A stretch of DNA of 64,000 nt from Novispirillum itersonii (GCF_014205675.1 NZ_JACIIX010000017.1:1-64000), one strand, 5' to 3'. Counted from the stretch's first letter, positions 17,080-26,945 are shown. Program-made: numbers and translations. Notes: a model not told the origin generated them from the sequence alone.

Positions 17080-18432
17080 ATGCAAGACCTTGATTCCCTT
17101 CTCAGAGTCCATGCTTCCGGCCCAGACACTTCCCAGCCGGACACCCGCCAACCGGGCTCCCGCCGGGGCCGGGCCCGGCAGACACTGGCGTGGGGGGCCC
17201 TGACCGCCGGAGTGCTGATGTGTATCACCGCCGTCATCGCCACCGATGCCGCCACCGGATCCGCCGCCGCCCCGCCGCCGTTTGAGACCGCCAGCGTCCA
17301 CACCGGCCCCCTGACCGTCCGCATCACCGCCACCGGCACCCTTCAGCCGACCACCTCGGTCGATGTCGGCAGCGAGCTGTCCGGCGTGGTTGCCGCCGTT
17401 CTGGTGCAGGAGAACGACACCGTCCAGCCCGGACAGGTTCTGGCCCGGCTGGATACCGCCAAACTGGAAGACGCCGTCCTGCGGTCGCGCGCCGCCGTCA
17501 CCGTCGCCGAGGCCAGCGTCACCGAGGCCCGCGCCACCATCACCGAAGCCCGCGCCACACTGGGCCGCCTGCAACAGCTTTTCGCCGCCACCCACGGCCA
17601 GACCCCGTCCCGCGGCGAACTGGACACCGCCGAGGCCACCCTGCAACGGGCCGTCGCCGCCGAAGCCAGTGCCCGGGCGCAGGTCATACAGGCGCAGGCC
17701 TCGCTGAAGACCGATGAAACCAACCTGAGGAAGGCCGAGATCCGCGCCCCGATGTCCGGCGTGATCCTCAGCCGCGCGGTGGAACCGGGGATGACACTGG
17801 TCACCGCCATGTCAACCCCGGTGCTGTTTGAAATGGCCGAAGACCTGACCCGGATGGATCTGGAGGTGAATGTGGACGAAGCCGACATTGCCGCCCTGCG
17901 CCCCGGTCAGCCCGCCACCTTCACCGTCGCCGCCTGGCCGGGCCGGAGCTTTGCCGCCACCGTGCGGCGGGTCAGTCTGGGGTCCAGCACCACCGACACC
18001 GTTGTGACCTACAAAACGGTGCTGACCGTCGCCAACGACGATCTGGCCCTGCGCCCCGGCATGACCGCCACCGCCACCATCACCACCGCCGCCCGCGACG
18101 CCGCCGTGCTGGTCCCTAATGCCGCCCTGCGGTTCTCCCCCGCCAGCGGGGCAAAGGCCGGGGCCGAGCCCCCCCGGCGCGGTGGCCTGCTTGCCAGCCT
18201 GCTGCCCCGCCCGCCGGAAGCCGCCCGCCGCCCCCGGCAGACGGAAACCACCCCATCCCCGGCCGCAGGCGGGGCGGCGGGCGGATCAACCGTCTGGGTG
18301 CTGACCGACGGCCAGCCGGTGCCGGTCCGGGTCTCCACCGGCCTGACCGACGGCCGGATGACCGAAATCACCGGCGGGGGTCTCAGCGCCGGAACCGACG
18401 TCATCACCGGGCAGGCAGCCCCGGCATCATGA
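17080..18432 (+). CDS. MacA-like periplasmic adaptor of a tripartite efflux pump
   Basis: A 450-residue HlyD/MacA-family adaptor. A cytoplasmic N terminus and one membrane anchor (about residues 37-58) precede a lipoyl-like half motif (VGSELSGVVAAVLVQENDTV). A long alpha-hairpin rich in AEASVTEARATITEARA follows, then the second lipoyl half (IRAPMSGVILSRAVEPG) and beta-barrel regions. A Pro/Arg-rich insert around residues 350-395 interrupts the membrane-proximal domain and is atypical. ATG 17080 has only a weak ribosome site. Its stop overlaps the start of the ATPase gene by four bases, so the three genes form one operon. Confidence 0.88.
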   Translation: MQDLDSLLRVHASGPDTSQPDTRQPGSRRGRARQTLAWGALTAGVLMCITAVIATDAATGSAAAPPPFETASVHTGPLTVRITATGTLQPTTSVDVGSELSGVVAAVLVQENDTVQPGQVLARLDTAKLEDAVLRSRAAVTVAEASVTEARATITEARATLGRLQQLFAATHGQTPSRGELDTAEATLQRAVAAEASARAQVIQAQASLKTDETNLRKAEIRAPMSGVILSRAVEPGMTLVTAMSTPVLFEMAEDLTRMDLEVNVDEADIAALRPGQPATFTVAAWPGRSFAATVRRVSLGSSTTDTVVTYKTVLTVANDDLALRPGMTATATITTAARDAAVLVPNAALRFSPASGAKAGAEPPRRGGLLASLLPRPPEAARRPRQTETTPSPAAGGAAGGSTVWVLTDGQPVPVRVSTGLTDGRMTEITGGGLSAGTDVITGQAAPAS

Positions 18433-19166
18433 CCGCCGCCGCCCCGCTGATCCGCCTGTCGGCCCTGACCCGTGTCTATGGCCGGGGCGACACTGCCGTC
18501 GCCGCCCTGCGCGGCATCGACCTGTCGCTGTGCCAAGGGGATTTTCTGGCCATCATGGGGGCCAGCGGATCGGGAAAATCGACCCTGATGAACATTCTCG
18601 GCTGCCTTGATACCCCCAGCGGCGGAGAATACCGCTTCGGCGCAATCGCGGTGGAAACCCTGAACCAGACCCAGCGCGCCCTGCTGCGCCGCCACCGGCT
18701 GGGGTTCGTATTTCAGGGCTTCAACCTGCTGGCCCGCACCTCGGCGCAGGAGAATGTGGAACTGCCGCTGCTCTACCGGGGCCTGCCTGCGGCCCGGCGG
18801 CGGGAGGCGGCACTGGCGGCGCTGGATCTGGTCGGCCTGTCCGACCGGGCCGGACACACCCCGGCGGAACTGTCCGGCGGCCAGCAGCAGCGGGTGGCGA
18901 TTGCCCGCGCCATTGTCACCGATCCCGCCGTGCTGCTGGCCGATGAGCCGACCGGCAACCTCGATACCGCCCGCAGCCATGCCATCATGGATCTGCTGAC
19001 CCGCCTCAACCGGGAACGCGGACTGACCGTCATCATGGTCACCCATGAAGAGGATATGGCCGCCTACGCCGGGCGGACCCTGCATCTGCGCGATGGCCTG
19101 ATTGACCGCGACAGTGGCCGCGACAACGCCCGCCCCCTGCTGACAGAGACCGCCCCATGCTGCTGA
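18429..19166 (+). CDS. MacB/LolD-type ABC transporter ATPase
   Basis: A 245-residue nucleotide-binding subunit with Walker [11 protein letters not shown]-loop region [11 protein letters not shown], signature LSGGQQQR, Walker [13 protein letters not shown] and the switch histidine in MVTHEED. This branch powers mechanotransmission pumps (MacB, LolCDE, FtsEX), not substrate transport across the membrane. It overlaps the adaptor by four bases and the permease by ten, indicating translational coupling. Here the ATPase and permease are separate chains, whereas E. coli MacB is a fusion. Confidence 0.93.
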   Translation: MTAAAPLIRLSALTRVYGRGDTAVAALRGIDLSLCQGDFLAIMGASGSGKSTLMNILGCLDTPSGGEYRFGAIAVETLNQTQRALLRRHRLGFVFQGFNLLARTSAQENVELPLLYRGLPAARRREAALAALDLVGLSDRAGHTPAELSGGQQQRVAIARAIVTDPAVLLADEPTGNLDTARSHAIMDLLTRLNRERGLTVIMVTHEEDMAAYAGRTLHLRDGLIDRDSGRDNARPLLTETAPCC

Positions 19167-20365
19167 ACGCCCTCCATCTTGCCCTGCGGGAGATCCGCCG
19201 CAACCTGCTGCGGTCCCTGCTGACGGTGTTGGGAATCGTCATCGGGGTTGCCGCCGTCATCACGCTGGTGACGCTGGGCAACGGTGCCACGGTGATGGTC
19301 AAACAGCAGATTTCGGCGCTGGGCAGCAATCTGGTGGTGATGCGCCCCGGCCAGCGGCTGGGGCCGGGCCATGATGAGGCCGGAGCCCCCCCGTTCCGGC
19401 GCGAGGATGCCGACGCCATCGCCGCCGAAATCCGGGGCATTGCCGCCGTTGCACCGGTGGTCAGCGCCACCGTCACGCTGGTGGCCGGGGCGGCGAACTG
19501 GTCCTCCTCCGTCACCGGCTCCACCAATGCCTATTTTCCGGCCGGAAACTGGAGGCTGGCACAGGGCCGCCTGTTCAGCGACGACGAGGAGCAGGCCGGG
19601 AAAGCCGTCTGCATCATCGGCGAGACCGTCCGCGCCAAACTGTTCGCCGGGGAGCCGCCGCTGGGCAGCAGCCTGCGGGTCAAAAGCTTCGGCTGCGAGG
19701 TGATCGGCGTGCTGGCCGCCAAGGGACAGGGGGCGATGGGCATGGATCAGGATGATACCGTCATCCTGCCGCTGGTCACCGCCCAGCGCCGCCTGACCAA
19801 CAGCCGGGCGGTGGGAACGGTGATGATCTCCCTGCGCGACGGGGTTTCCGCCGCCACCGCCATCACCGACATCACCACCCTGATGCGCGAACGGCGGAAG
19901 CTGACCGAGGCGCAGGAAAACAATTTCTCGCTGATGGATACCCGCCAGATTGCCGAGACCCTGTCCGGCACCATCGGCACCATGACCACCCTGCTCGGGG
20001 CGGTGGCGGCGGTCAGCCTGCTGGTCGGCGGGATTGGCATTATGAACATCATGCTGGTCTCCGTCACCGAACGGACCCGGGAAATCGGCATCCGGCTGGC
20101 GATCGGTGCCACCGGGCGCGAGGTGCTGACCCAGTTCCTGACCGAAGCCGTCGTTCTGTCCGCCTGCGGCGGGCTGGCGGGCATGGCGCTGGCCCTGCTG
20201 GCCTGCCTCGGTCTGGCCGGGGCGCTGAGCATGCCGTTCCTGTTCAACCCCGGCATCAATGGCCTCGCCTTCGGGGTCTCCGCCGTGGTCGGGGTGATCT
20301 TCGGGTATATGCCCGCCCGCCGGGCCGCCGCGCTGGACCCGATCGACGCGCTACGGCGGGAATAG
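19157..20365 (+). CDS. MacB-like FtsX-family permease
   Basis: A 402-residue inner-membrane permease: one N-terminal membrane helix (about 20-42), a large periplasmic MacB_PCD domain (45-265), then three helices in the FtsX domain near the C terminus including MLVSVTERTREIGIRLAIGATG, the classic coupling helix of MacB/LolC. It completes a MacA-MacB style system; an outer-membrane TolC-like partner is not encoded nearby. Substrates of such pumps include macrolides, lipopeptides and siderophores. Confidence 0.92.
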   Translation: MLLNALHLALREIRRNLLRSLLTVLGIVIGVAAVITLVTLGNGATVMVKQQISALGSNLVVMRPGQRLGPGHDEAGAPPFRREDADAIAAEIRGIAAVAPVVSATVTLVAGAANWSSSVTGSTNAYFPAGNWRLAQGRLFSDDEEQAGKAVCIIGETVRAKLFAGEPPLGSSLRVKSFGCEVIGVLAAKGQGAMGMDQDDTVILPLVTAQRRLTNSRAVGTVMISLRDGVSAATAITDITTLMRERRKLTEAQENNFSLMDTRQIAETLSGTIGTMTTLLGAVAAVSLLVGGIGIMNIMLVSVTERTREIGIRLAIGATGREVLTQFLTEAVVLSACGGLAGMALALLACLGLAGALSMPFLFNPGINGLAFGVSAVVGVIFGYMPARRAAALDPIDALRRE

Positions 20366-20504
20366 GAAGGGGTTTCTTTTCCACCCCCTCAGACACCGGA
20401 CGCGGGCATCTGCCCGCATGACGGCTCTTGACCGTTGCGACGCTTGCCCCTTCCTACCCCCTGCGGCATCCTATCCGTCACAGAATCTCCCCGCCGGGGC
20501 TGCC

Positions 20505-21332
20505 ATGTCTGCCAGAGCCATCCATCCCCTGCCCGTTTCCGGCCCCGCCCGCCTGCGGCAGGGGATACAGGCCGTTGCCGCCGATACCGCCTTCCGGTTT
20601 GGCCGCCACAGCCATGATCAGTTCGGGTTCGGTCTGATCCGGCGCGGCGCCCAGACCTCCGCCAGCGGACGCGGCACCGTGGAGGCCGGGGCCGGGGATC
20701 TGATCACCGTCAACCCCGGCGAGGTCCACGACGGCAGCCCGCTGGAGGAAACCGGGCGGGCCTGGCAGATGCTATACCTTGATCCGCAGACGGTGGCCGG
20801 TCTGCTGGCTGAAACCGGTGGCCCCGACCGGCAGCGGGAGTTTCATCACCCGGTGATCCGCGATACCCGGCTGGTCCGTCCGTTTCTGTCCACCTTCGGT
20901 GCCCTGACCGCCGCCCCTGACCCCGATGGCAGCGATCTCGGCACTCTGGCAGTGGAGGAACGGCTGATCCCACTGCTGACTGCCCTGCTGGTCCCCGGAT
21001 CCGACCGGCGCGGCACCCCGGCGGGAATTGCCGCGGCCCGCAGCCGGATCGACGATGACCCCGCCGCCCCGCTGACACTGGAGACCCTTGCCACCGAGGC
21101 CGGACTCAGCCGGTTTCACCTGATCCGCGCCTTCCGCCGCCATACCGGCCTGACCCCGCATGCCTATGTGGTCCAGCGACGGATCCAGCAGGCCCGGCGG
21201 ATGATCCTGCGCGGGGCGGCACTGGCCGACACCGCCGCCGCCTGCGGCTTTGCCGACCAGAGCCACATGACCCGGCAGTTTGTGCGGATGTATGGGCTGC
21301 CGCCCGGAGCACTGGCCCAACTGGCGGACTGA
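20505..21332 (+). CDS. AraC-family regulator, probably of the adjacent LysE exporter
   Basis: A 275-residue regulator with an N-terminal cupin-like AraC-binding domain (HSHDQFGFGLIRRGAQ near residue 30, VNPGEVHDGSP near 75) and a C-terminal double helix-turn-helix (about 175-272) including LATEAGLSRFHLIRAFRRHTGLTPHAY and AAACGFADQSHMTRQFVRMYGLPP. AraC regulators with this layout are often paired with LysE/RhtB exporters, as here with the gene 76 bases downstream. ATG 20505 is preferred; an upstream in-frame ATG at 20418 gives 29 extra unmatched residues. Confidence 0.9.
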   Translation: MSARAIHPLPVSGPARLRQGIQAVAADTAFRFGRHSHDQFGFGLIRRGAQTSASGRGTVEAGAGDLITVNPGEVHDGSPLEETGRAWQMLYLDPQTVAGLLAETGGPDRQREFHHPVIRDTRLVRPFLSTFGALTAAPDPDGSDLGTLAVEERLIPLLTALLVPGSDRRGTPAGIAAARSRIDDDPAAPLTLETLATEAGLSRFHLIRAFRRHTGLTPHAYVVQRRIQQARRMILRGAALADTAAACGFADQSHMTRQFVRMYGLPPGALAQLAD

Positions 21333-21408
21333 CCGCACTTTTGTTCAAGACCCCTGCCCCCTGCGCCCGGCAGGCTGGCCACTCCTGTTTTCCTGACGGA
21401 GGGCCACC

Positions 21409-22020
21409 ATGGGGCCGGAATTCCTGATCACCTCACTGCTGCTTGTCGCCTCCCCCGGAACCGGGGTGGTGATCACCCTGACCGCCGGACTGTCGCAGGG
21501 GGCCCGGGCCGCCACCCTGACGGCGCTGGGCTGCACCCTTGGCATCGTGCCGCATATGCTGGCCGCCAGCACCGGTCTGGCCGCCATCCTGCACAGCGGC
21601 AGCACCGCCTTCACCATTCTCCAGTCCGTCGGGGTCGCCTATCTGCTGTGGATGGCCATACAGGCCCTGCGGGACACCAGCCCGCTGAGTCTTGAGGCCA
21701 GTGCCCCGGCCCGCCTGCCAACAGCGCTGATCCGTCATGCAATTCTGGTCAATCTGGCCAACCCGAAGCTGTCGGTGTTCTTTCTCGCCTTCCTGCCCCA
21801 GTTCATTGCCGCTGATGACCCGACCCCGGCGCGGCAGATGCTGGTGCTGTCCCTGACCTTCATGGCCATGACCTTCGCGGTCTTTGTCCTCTACGGCCTT
21901 GGCGCGGCGCGGGTGCGGCGGCAGGTTCTGGCCCGCCCGGCGGTGGTGCGCTGGCTGCGGCGGGGCTTTGCCGCCGCCTTCGCCGGGCTGGGCCTGAAGC
22001 TGGCCCTGCTGCGGTCCTGA
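21409..22020 (+). CDS. LysE/RhtB-family amino-acid exporter
   Basis: A 203-residue inner-membrane protein with about six hydrophobic helices. The N-terminal SPGTGVVITLTAGLSQGAR stretch contains the LysE-family SPGP-like motif, and NLANPKLSVFFLAFLPQFI is the other family hallmark. These proteins export amino acids or their derivatives by proton exchange. Its position after an AraC regulator suggests inducible export; the substrate is not predictable. Confidence 0.9.
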   Translation: MGPEFLITSLLLVASPGTGVVITLTAGLSQGARAATLTALGCTLGIVPHMLAASTGLAAILHSGSTAFTILQSVGVAYLLWMAIQALRDTSPLSLEASAPARLPTALIRHAILVNLANPKLSVFFLAFLPQFIAADDPTPARQMLVLSLTFMAMTFAVFVLYGLGAARVRRQVLARPAVVRWLRRGFAAAFAGLGLKLALLRS

Positions 22021-22040
22021 CTTTTTTCCGGGAGAGGGCA

Positions 22041-22092
22041 AGATCACCGGTTGATCTTTATATAAATCTATATTCTTATAGAATTATATCTC
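22041..22092 (+). promoter_or_regulatory. AT-rich promoter island ahead of the oxygenase
   Basis: A short strongly AT-rich segment in GC-rich DNA, containing TATAAAT- and TATATT-like boxes and the palindrome ATTCTTATAGAAT (22072-22084). It sits directly before the 2-oxoglutarate oxygenase gene and is the only plausible promoter there. Which boxes are used is not resolved. Confidence 0.45.
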
Positions 22093-22117
22093 TCGCTCTC
22101 TCTCCGGGAACTCCGCC

Positions 22118-23131
22118 ATGCCCACCTCTGCCCTGCCGATCCTCGATATCAGCCAACTGCACGGCTCCCCCGCCGACCGTGCTGCCCTGATCGCCCAGAT
22201 CCGTCACGTTGCCCGCCACGTCGGTTTCTTCTACGTCACCGGCCATGGCGTCAGCGAGGCGCTGGCGGCGGATGTGTTCCGGCATTCCAGACGGTTTTTC
22301 GACCTGCCCCCGACCGAGAAGCTGAAAATCGAAATGGCCAATTCCCCCCACTTCCGGGGCTATACCCCGCCGGGACAGGAATACACCAAGGGCCAGCCGG
22401 ACTGGCGGGAAGAAATTGATATCGGGCTGGAACTGCCGCCGCTGGACCTGCTGCCCGGCGATCCGCCGTGGAAGCGCTTACAGGGGCCGAACCAGTGGCC
22501 GGAAGCCGTGCCAGAGCTGAAGGAGACCCTGTTGCACTGGCAGCAGGAGGTGATCCGGGTTGCCACCGATCTGCTGAAAGCCTTCGCGCTGGCGCTGGGC
22601 CAGCCCGAAACAGTCTTTGAAAGCATCTACAGCGGTGTCTCCAACCAGCTGCTGAAAACCATCCGCTATCCGGGGCGGGACCAGATCCCCGATGATCAGG
22701 GCTGCGGTCCGCACAAGGACGGCGGGTTTGTCACGCTGGTCCGGCAGGATCACATCGGTGGATTACAGGTCCAGACCGATGCCGGATGGATTGATGTCCC
22801 GCCGCTGCCGGGGTCCTTTGTCGTCAATATCGGCGAGCTGCTGGAACTGGCGACCGACGGCTTCCTGCGGGCCAATGTCCACCGGGTGGTGGCCCCGCCC
22901 GCCGGTCAGGACCGGCAGTCTCTCGCCTTCTTCCTCGGTGCCCGCCCCGATGCGGTGGTGCCGCAGCTGACCCTGCCCCCCGATCTGGCAGCCCAGACCC
23001 GGGGGGTGGAGCGGGACCCTGCCAATCCGCTGTTCCGCGATGTCGGGATGAACATCCTGAAAAGCCGCCTGCGGTCTCACCCCGATGTCGCCCGGCGGCA
23101 TTACGGGGATCTGGTCGCCCTGCACGCCTGA
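22118..23131 (+). CDS. 2-oxoglutarate/Fe(II)-dependent oxygenase, isopenicillin-N-synthase type
   Basis: A 337-residue non-haem iron oxygenase. The N-terminal DIOX_N region (residues 7-110) shows GFFYVTGHGVSEAL, and the C-terminal 2OG-FeII domain supplies the iron ligands His199 and Asp201 (GPHKDGG) and His255 (ANVHRVV), with Arg266/Ser268 (RQSLAFF) for the 2-oxoglutarate carboxylate. Members hydroxylate, desaturate or cyclise small molecules. It is followed by a homocysteine methyltransferase, but the two genes are 132 bases apart and no shared pathway is evident. Confidence 0.92.
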   Translation: MPTSALPILDISQLHGSPADRAALIAQIRHVARHVGFFYVTGHGVSEALAADVFRHSRRFFDLPPTEKLKIEMANSPHFRGYTPPGQEYTKGQPDWREEIDIGLELPPLDLLPGDPPWKRLQGPNQWPEAVPELKETLLHWQQEVIRVATDLLKAFALALGQPETVFESIYSGVSNQLLKTIRYPGRDQIPDDQGCGPHKDGGFVTLVRQDHIGGLQVQTDAGWIDVPPLPGSFVVNIGELLELATDGFLRANVHRVVAPPAGQDRQSLAFFLGARPDAVVPQLTLPPDLAAQTRGVERDPANPLFRDVGMNILKSRLRSHPDVARRHYGDLVALHA

Positions 23132-23263
23132 TACGCGCCGGAAAGGAGACAGAAGGGGACGGGCGGACAGGCCGGGGAAGGACTCCTGCCTGTGAAGCCT
23201 TCCCCTTGTCTCTTTCCGGTCCCTATACTCTCCGGCCCTGTTCCCGCTCCGGAGACCCCGCGC

Positions 23264-24193
23264 ATGATTCCCCCGGCAATCACCCTGCTTGATGGCGGCA
23301 TGGGCCGCGAGTTGCACCGCATCGGTGCCCCGTTCCGTCAGCCGGAATGGTCGGCACTGGCCCTGATGGACGGCCCGCAGTATGTGGAACAGGTCCACGC
23401 CGCCTATATCGCCGCCGGGGCTGATGTCATCACCAGCAACAGCTACGCGGTGGTCCCCTACCACATCGGCGAGGAGCGGTTTGCCGCGCGTGGGCAGGAA
23501 CTGGCCGATCTGGCCGGACAGCTGGGCCGCCGGGCCATTGCCGCCGGGGGCCGCCCGGTCCGGCTGGCCGGATCAATTCCGCCGGTGTTCGGATCTTATC
23601 GCCCCGACCTGTTCCGGGCGGAAGACGCCGACCGCATCCTGCGGCCACTGGTGTCCGGCCTGACGCCGCATGTCGATCTGTGGCTGGCGGAAACACAGGG
23701 ATCAGTGGCCGAAGCCGAAGCGGCGCGGCGGGCCATCGGGATGGAGGATCCCCGCCCGTTCTGGCTGTCCTTCACCGTCGGCGATGAGGATCCTGCGGCC
23801 ATCGCAGCCGGCACCGCCACCCCCGGCCTGCGCTCCGGCGAGACCGTCCGGGCCGCCGCCGAAGCCGCCCTGCGCCTGAAGGCCACCGTCCTGCTGTTCA
23901 ATTGCAGCCATGCCGATGTGATGGCCGCAACGGTCCGCGAAGCCCGCGCCGTTTTCGGGACGGCCCCGGCGGCAGACCGGCCGCAGCTGGGGGTTTACGC
24001 CAATGCCTTTGAACCGCAGGAGCAGACGGAGGAAGCCAACGAGGCGATCAGCACCCTGCGCCGCGATTTCGGGCCACAGGATTATCTGCGGGCCGCCCGC
24101 CACTGGCAGGCGGCAGGGGCCACCGTGATCGGCGGGTGCTGTGGGGTTGGTCCCGACACCATCGCCGTACTGGCCGCAGCCCTGAAGCCCTGA
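23264..24193 (+). CDS. Homocysteine S-methyltransferase family protein
   Basis: A 309-residue (beta/alpha)8 enzyme that would transfer a methyl group to homocysteine from a donor such as S-methylmethionine. The Zn-binding cysteines are in LFNCSHADVM and in GGCCGVGPD near the C terminus; the N-terminal LLDGGMGRELHR is the family signature. It lacks the cobalamin domains of MetH, fitting the MmuM/HMT class. ATG 23264 has a GGAG site ten bases ahead; an in-frame reading from 23192 is unlikely. Confidence 0.9.
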   Translation: MIPPAITLLDGGMGRELHRIGAPFRQPEWSALALMDGPQYVEQVHAAYIAAGADVITSNSYAVVPYHIGEERFAARGQELADLAGQLGRRAIAAGGRPVRLAGSIPPVFGSYRPDLFRAEDADRILRPLVSGLTPHVDLWLAETQGSVAEAEAARRAIGMEDPRPFWLSFTVGDEDPAAIAAGTATPGLRSGETVRAAAEAALRLKATVLLFNCSHADVMAATVREARAVFGTAPAADRPQLGVYANAFEPQEQTEEANEAISTLRRDFGPQDYLRAARHWQAAGATVIGGCCGVGPDTIAVLAAALKP

Positions 24194-24227
24194 CTCTCTG
24201 CCACCACCGGGACAGATGCCGAGGCCG

Positions 24228-26945
24228 TCAGACCGACGGCTCCGGCTCTGCCGGGGCACTGATCCGGTTACGCCCGGCGTGCTTCGCCCGGTACAGGGCC
24301 TCATCCGCCATCCGCAGCAGATCCTGCTCCGACCGGTCGCGGTCAGGGCGGAGGGACGCAACCCCGATGCTGACCGTCACCACCCCCAGGGCGGAATCGG
24401 CATGGGGAATCGCCAGCGCCTCCACCGCCCGGCGGATCAGGTCTGCCCGTTGCAGGGCCCGCTCCGGATCGGTATCGCCCAGCACCACCACGAATTCCTC
24501 GCCGCCATAGCGGGCGGTCAGGTCTCCGGCCCGGCGGGCCGCCCCGGCCAGCACCCCGGCCACCCGTTGCAGGCACAGATCCCCGGCCTGATGGCCGTAG
24601 AGATCGTTATAGTTCTTGAACAGATCGACATCGATCATCAGCACCGCCAGCATATGGCCGGAATGCCCGCCACGCGCCCATTCCCGCGCCAGAACCTGAT
24701 CAAGGTGGCGGCGGTTGGCCAGCCCGGTCAGGCCATCGGTGGTCGACAGCTCCTCCAGCCTGCGGTTGGCCTGTTCCAGCTCCCACGTCCGTTCCGCGAC
24801 TTTCTGTTCCAGCGTCAGGGTATAGGCGCGCTGGCGGTCCGACATCACGATCAGCCCTTCCGACAGGGACCGGACTTCGGTCACCGGGGTTGCCAGCGGG
24901 GCCTCGGTGATCCAGTCGCCGTCCGCCAGACGGCGGCACCAGCGCTCCAGCACCACCAGCGGCCGTGCCACCCAGTCGGCGGCAAACAGGATCAGGGCCA
25001 GCGCCGCCACCAGCACCGCACTGCCGAGAATCACCACATTATTGGCCGCCGCCTGCGCCGGGCCGGAGAAATGAGTCTGCGGCAGCGCAACCCCGATGGT
25101 CAGCACCGGGCCGTCCGGCAACTGCAACCGGCGCCAGTGAACATAATACCGGTCGCTGTCGCCGCGGGCAGAGCTGTAGCCCTCCGGCTCCGGCTGACTG
25201 TCGATGAGCGCCTTGGCCACCCGCACCGCCGCGTAACTGCTGTTCCCGGCGTTCAGGCGGCGCACCTGATCCTGCGCCATGGTATAGGTCGGCTCCGGCG
25301 TTGACGTGGCCAGCAGATCCCCGGCCCCATCAATGATAAACGCCACCGCCGCCGTGCCGTCCGTCGCCGCCTTCAGCCGGTCGCCCAGCTGCGACAGCGC
25401 CAGATCCGCCGCCACCACCCCGGCAAAGCGGCCATCCGGCGTGTAGAGGGGGGCTGCTGCCCCGAACCCCAGATCATCATAGGCCCCGGCCACATCCTCG
25501 ATGGCATAGCGGTAGGCACCGTACCAGTGGATGCCATCGGTGGATCCGACCTTGAACCACGGCCGGGTCCGGGCATCAAAATACCGGTTGCCATTGGAAA
25601 CCGCATCGGTCCGGCGGTTGTCATCCCCGACCCGGTACAGTTTCATTTGTCGCCCGTCGGTCTCCAGCGCCTCGATCAGCCGCAGCGTCCGGTCATCGCC
25701 CAGCGGCGGGCGGCTGGCGGCATGATAATCACCGGTGGCGGTCCCCATGGTGATGAAGGTCAGCACCGGCTGCTGCCGCAGTTGCAGCAGGAAGCTGGCG
25801 GTCAGGCGGGTTTTGTCCTCCGCGTTCAGCAGCCCGGTCCGCGCCTGCCCGACATTGTAGCGGACCACCCGGACCGGGATATCAAAGAAGTCGGAGACGG
25901 TCCCCACCACCCGGCTGCCAATGCCGATGGCATATTCCTCGGTCAGGTCATCGGCCAGCTGGCCGGAAGAGCGGTAAGACAGCCAGCCGGACAGGCCAAT
26001 CGCCGGAACCAGCGCCAGCAGCAGCCCCCCGGCCAGAACCCCCCGCAGCGGAATCCGGCGGCTCCCCCGTCGTCCGGCCGGAGCCACCTCCGGCAGGGAG
26101 CGGGCAAGCCGCAGCCGCCCGCTGAACAGGGCCAGCAGCACCAGACTGCCGGTCAGCGCCGCCCCGACCACCCGGATCACCGTGGTATGCGATGCCGCCG
26201 CCAGATCCTGCGGCCTGATCTGGGCCGACAGGGTCCATTCCCCGTCAAAAAAGCGGACAATCGTCCCGACCCCGGCAGCGGCGGCCACCCGGGGATCCCC
26301 GTAGATGGTGGCTCCGCCCAGCTCATCCCCCATCCGCCGGATGGCAACCTGAAACGGCAGGGCCGGATCCGTCAGCCCGGCATCGGCCAGAATCGCATCA
26401 AAATCCATGCCGATCGACACCACCGCCAGCGGCGTATCCTCCGGCACTGCCCCGGACCGGAACACCGGGGCCCGCAGGATCACCCCCTGACGGCCACTCT
26501 GCATCAGCGTCACCGGGCCAGACAGAACCGCCGTCTTCCGCCGCATCGCCGTGCGCAGGCTTTCAATGAAGTCAGGGCGGTAATTGTAATCAATGCCCAG
26601 CAGGGCCTCGTTGCCCTTCACCGGATGGACGAACGTCACCACGGTCGGGCGCGACAGCACCACTGATTTGATCCAACGATGGCGGGACGTGACCTCATCG
26701 GCCAGAATCCGCATCTGCCCATCCGCCATATCCGGGTTTTCCGCAACCCGGGCGGCGAAACGGCTGCTGAGACTGTGCACCGAAGACAGGTCGCGTTCCA
26801 GCCGCAGCCGCATGTCATCCAGACGGACCGCAACCTCCGAGGTCAGGGCTTTTTCCGCCCGCATCTCAAAGACTGTCTCAGCGGTCAGGGTCGCAGTCAG
26901 ACCGACCGCCAGCAGGATGATGGTTGACCAGACGGCGCGCCGCAT
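24228..26945 (-). CDS. Diguanylate cyclase with two periplasmic sensor modules
   Basis: A 905-residue membrane signalling protein making c-di-GMP. Order: membrane helix (5-24), a CHASE-like periplasmic domain (about 25-250), two further membrane helices (about 255-283 and 300-325) with a short basic cytosolic loop, a dCache-like domain (about 330-615, with ARTRPWFKVGS), another membrane helix (about 620-645), HAMP-like helix and coiled coil, then GGDEF. The active site is GGEEF at 814-818 and the inhibitory RxxD site (RAGD) lies five residues upstream, so both catalysis and product feedback look intact. Two stacked sensors on one cyclase are unusual. Confidence 0.9.
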   Translation of the reverse strand: MRRAVWSTIILLAVGLTATLTAETVFEMRAEKALTSEVAVRLDDMRLRLERDLSSVHSLSSRFAARVAENPDMADGQMRILADEVTSRHRWIKSVVLSRPTVVTFVHPVKGNEALLGIDYNYRPDFIESLRTAMRRKTAVLSGPVTLMQSGRQGVILRAPVFRSGAVPEDTPLAVVSIGMDFDAILADAGLTDPALPFQVAIRRMGDELGGATIYGDPRVAAAAGVGTIVRFFDGEWTLSAQIRPQDLAAASHTTVIRVVGAALTGSLVLLALFSGRLRLARSLPEVAPAGRRGSRRIPLRGVLAGGLLLALVPAIGLSGWLSYRSSGQLADDLTEEYAIGIGSRVVGTVSDFFDIPVRVVRYNVGQARTGLLNAEDKTRLTASFLLQLRQQPVLTFITMGTATGDYHAASRPPLGDDRTLRLIEALETDGRQMKLYRVGDDNRRTDAVSNGNRYFDARTRPWFKVGSTDGIHWYGAYRYAIEDVAGAYDDLGFGAAAPLYTPDGRFAGVVAADLALSQLGDRLKAATDGTAAVAFIIDGAGDLLATSTPEPTYTMAQDQVRRLNAGNSSYAAVRVAKALIDSQPEPEGYSSARGDSDRYYVHWRRLQLPDGPVLTIGVALPQTHFSGPAQAAANNVVILGSAVLVAALALILFAADWVARPLVVLERWCRRLADGDWITEAPLATPVTEVRSLSEGLIVMSDRQRAYTLTLEQKVAERTWELEQANRRLEELSTTDGLTGLANRRHLDQVLAREWARGGHSGHMLAVLMIDVDLFKNYNDLYGHQAGDLCLQRVAGVLAGAARRAGDLTARYGGEEFVVVLGDTDPERALQRADLIRRAVEALAIPHADSALGVVTVSIGVASLRPDRDRSEQDLLRMADEALYRAKHAGRNRISAPAEPEPSV

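Noticed and set aside
20403-20418. GCGGGCA/TGCCCGC hairpin after the MacB-like permease as an intrinsic terminator
   Set aside because: Seven-pair stem with a two-base centre and no T-run; too weak to call.
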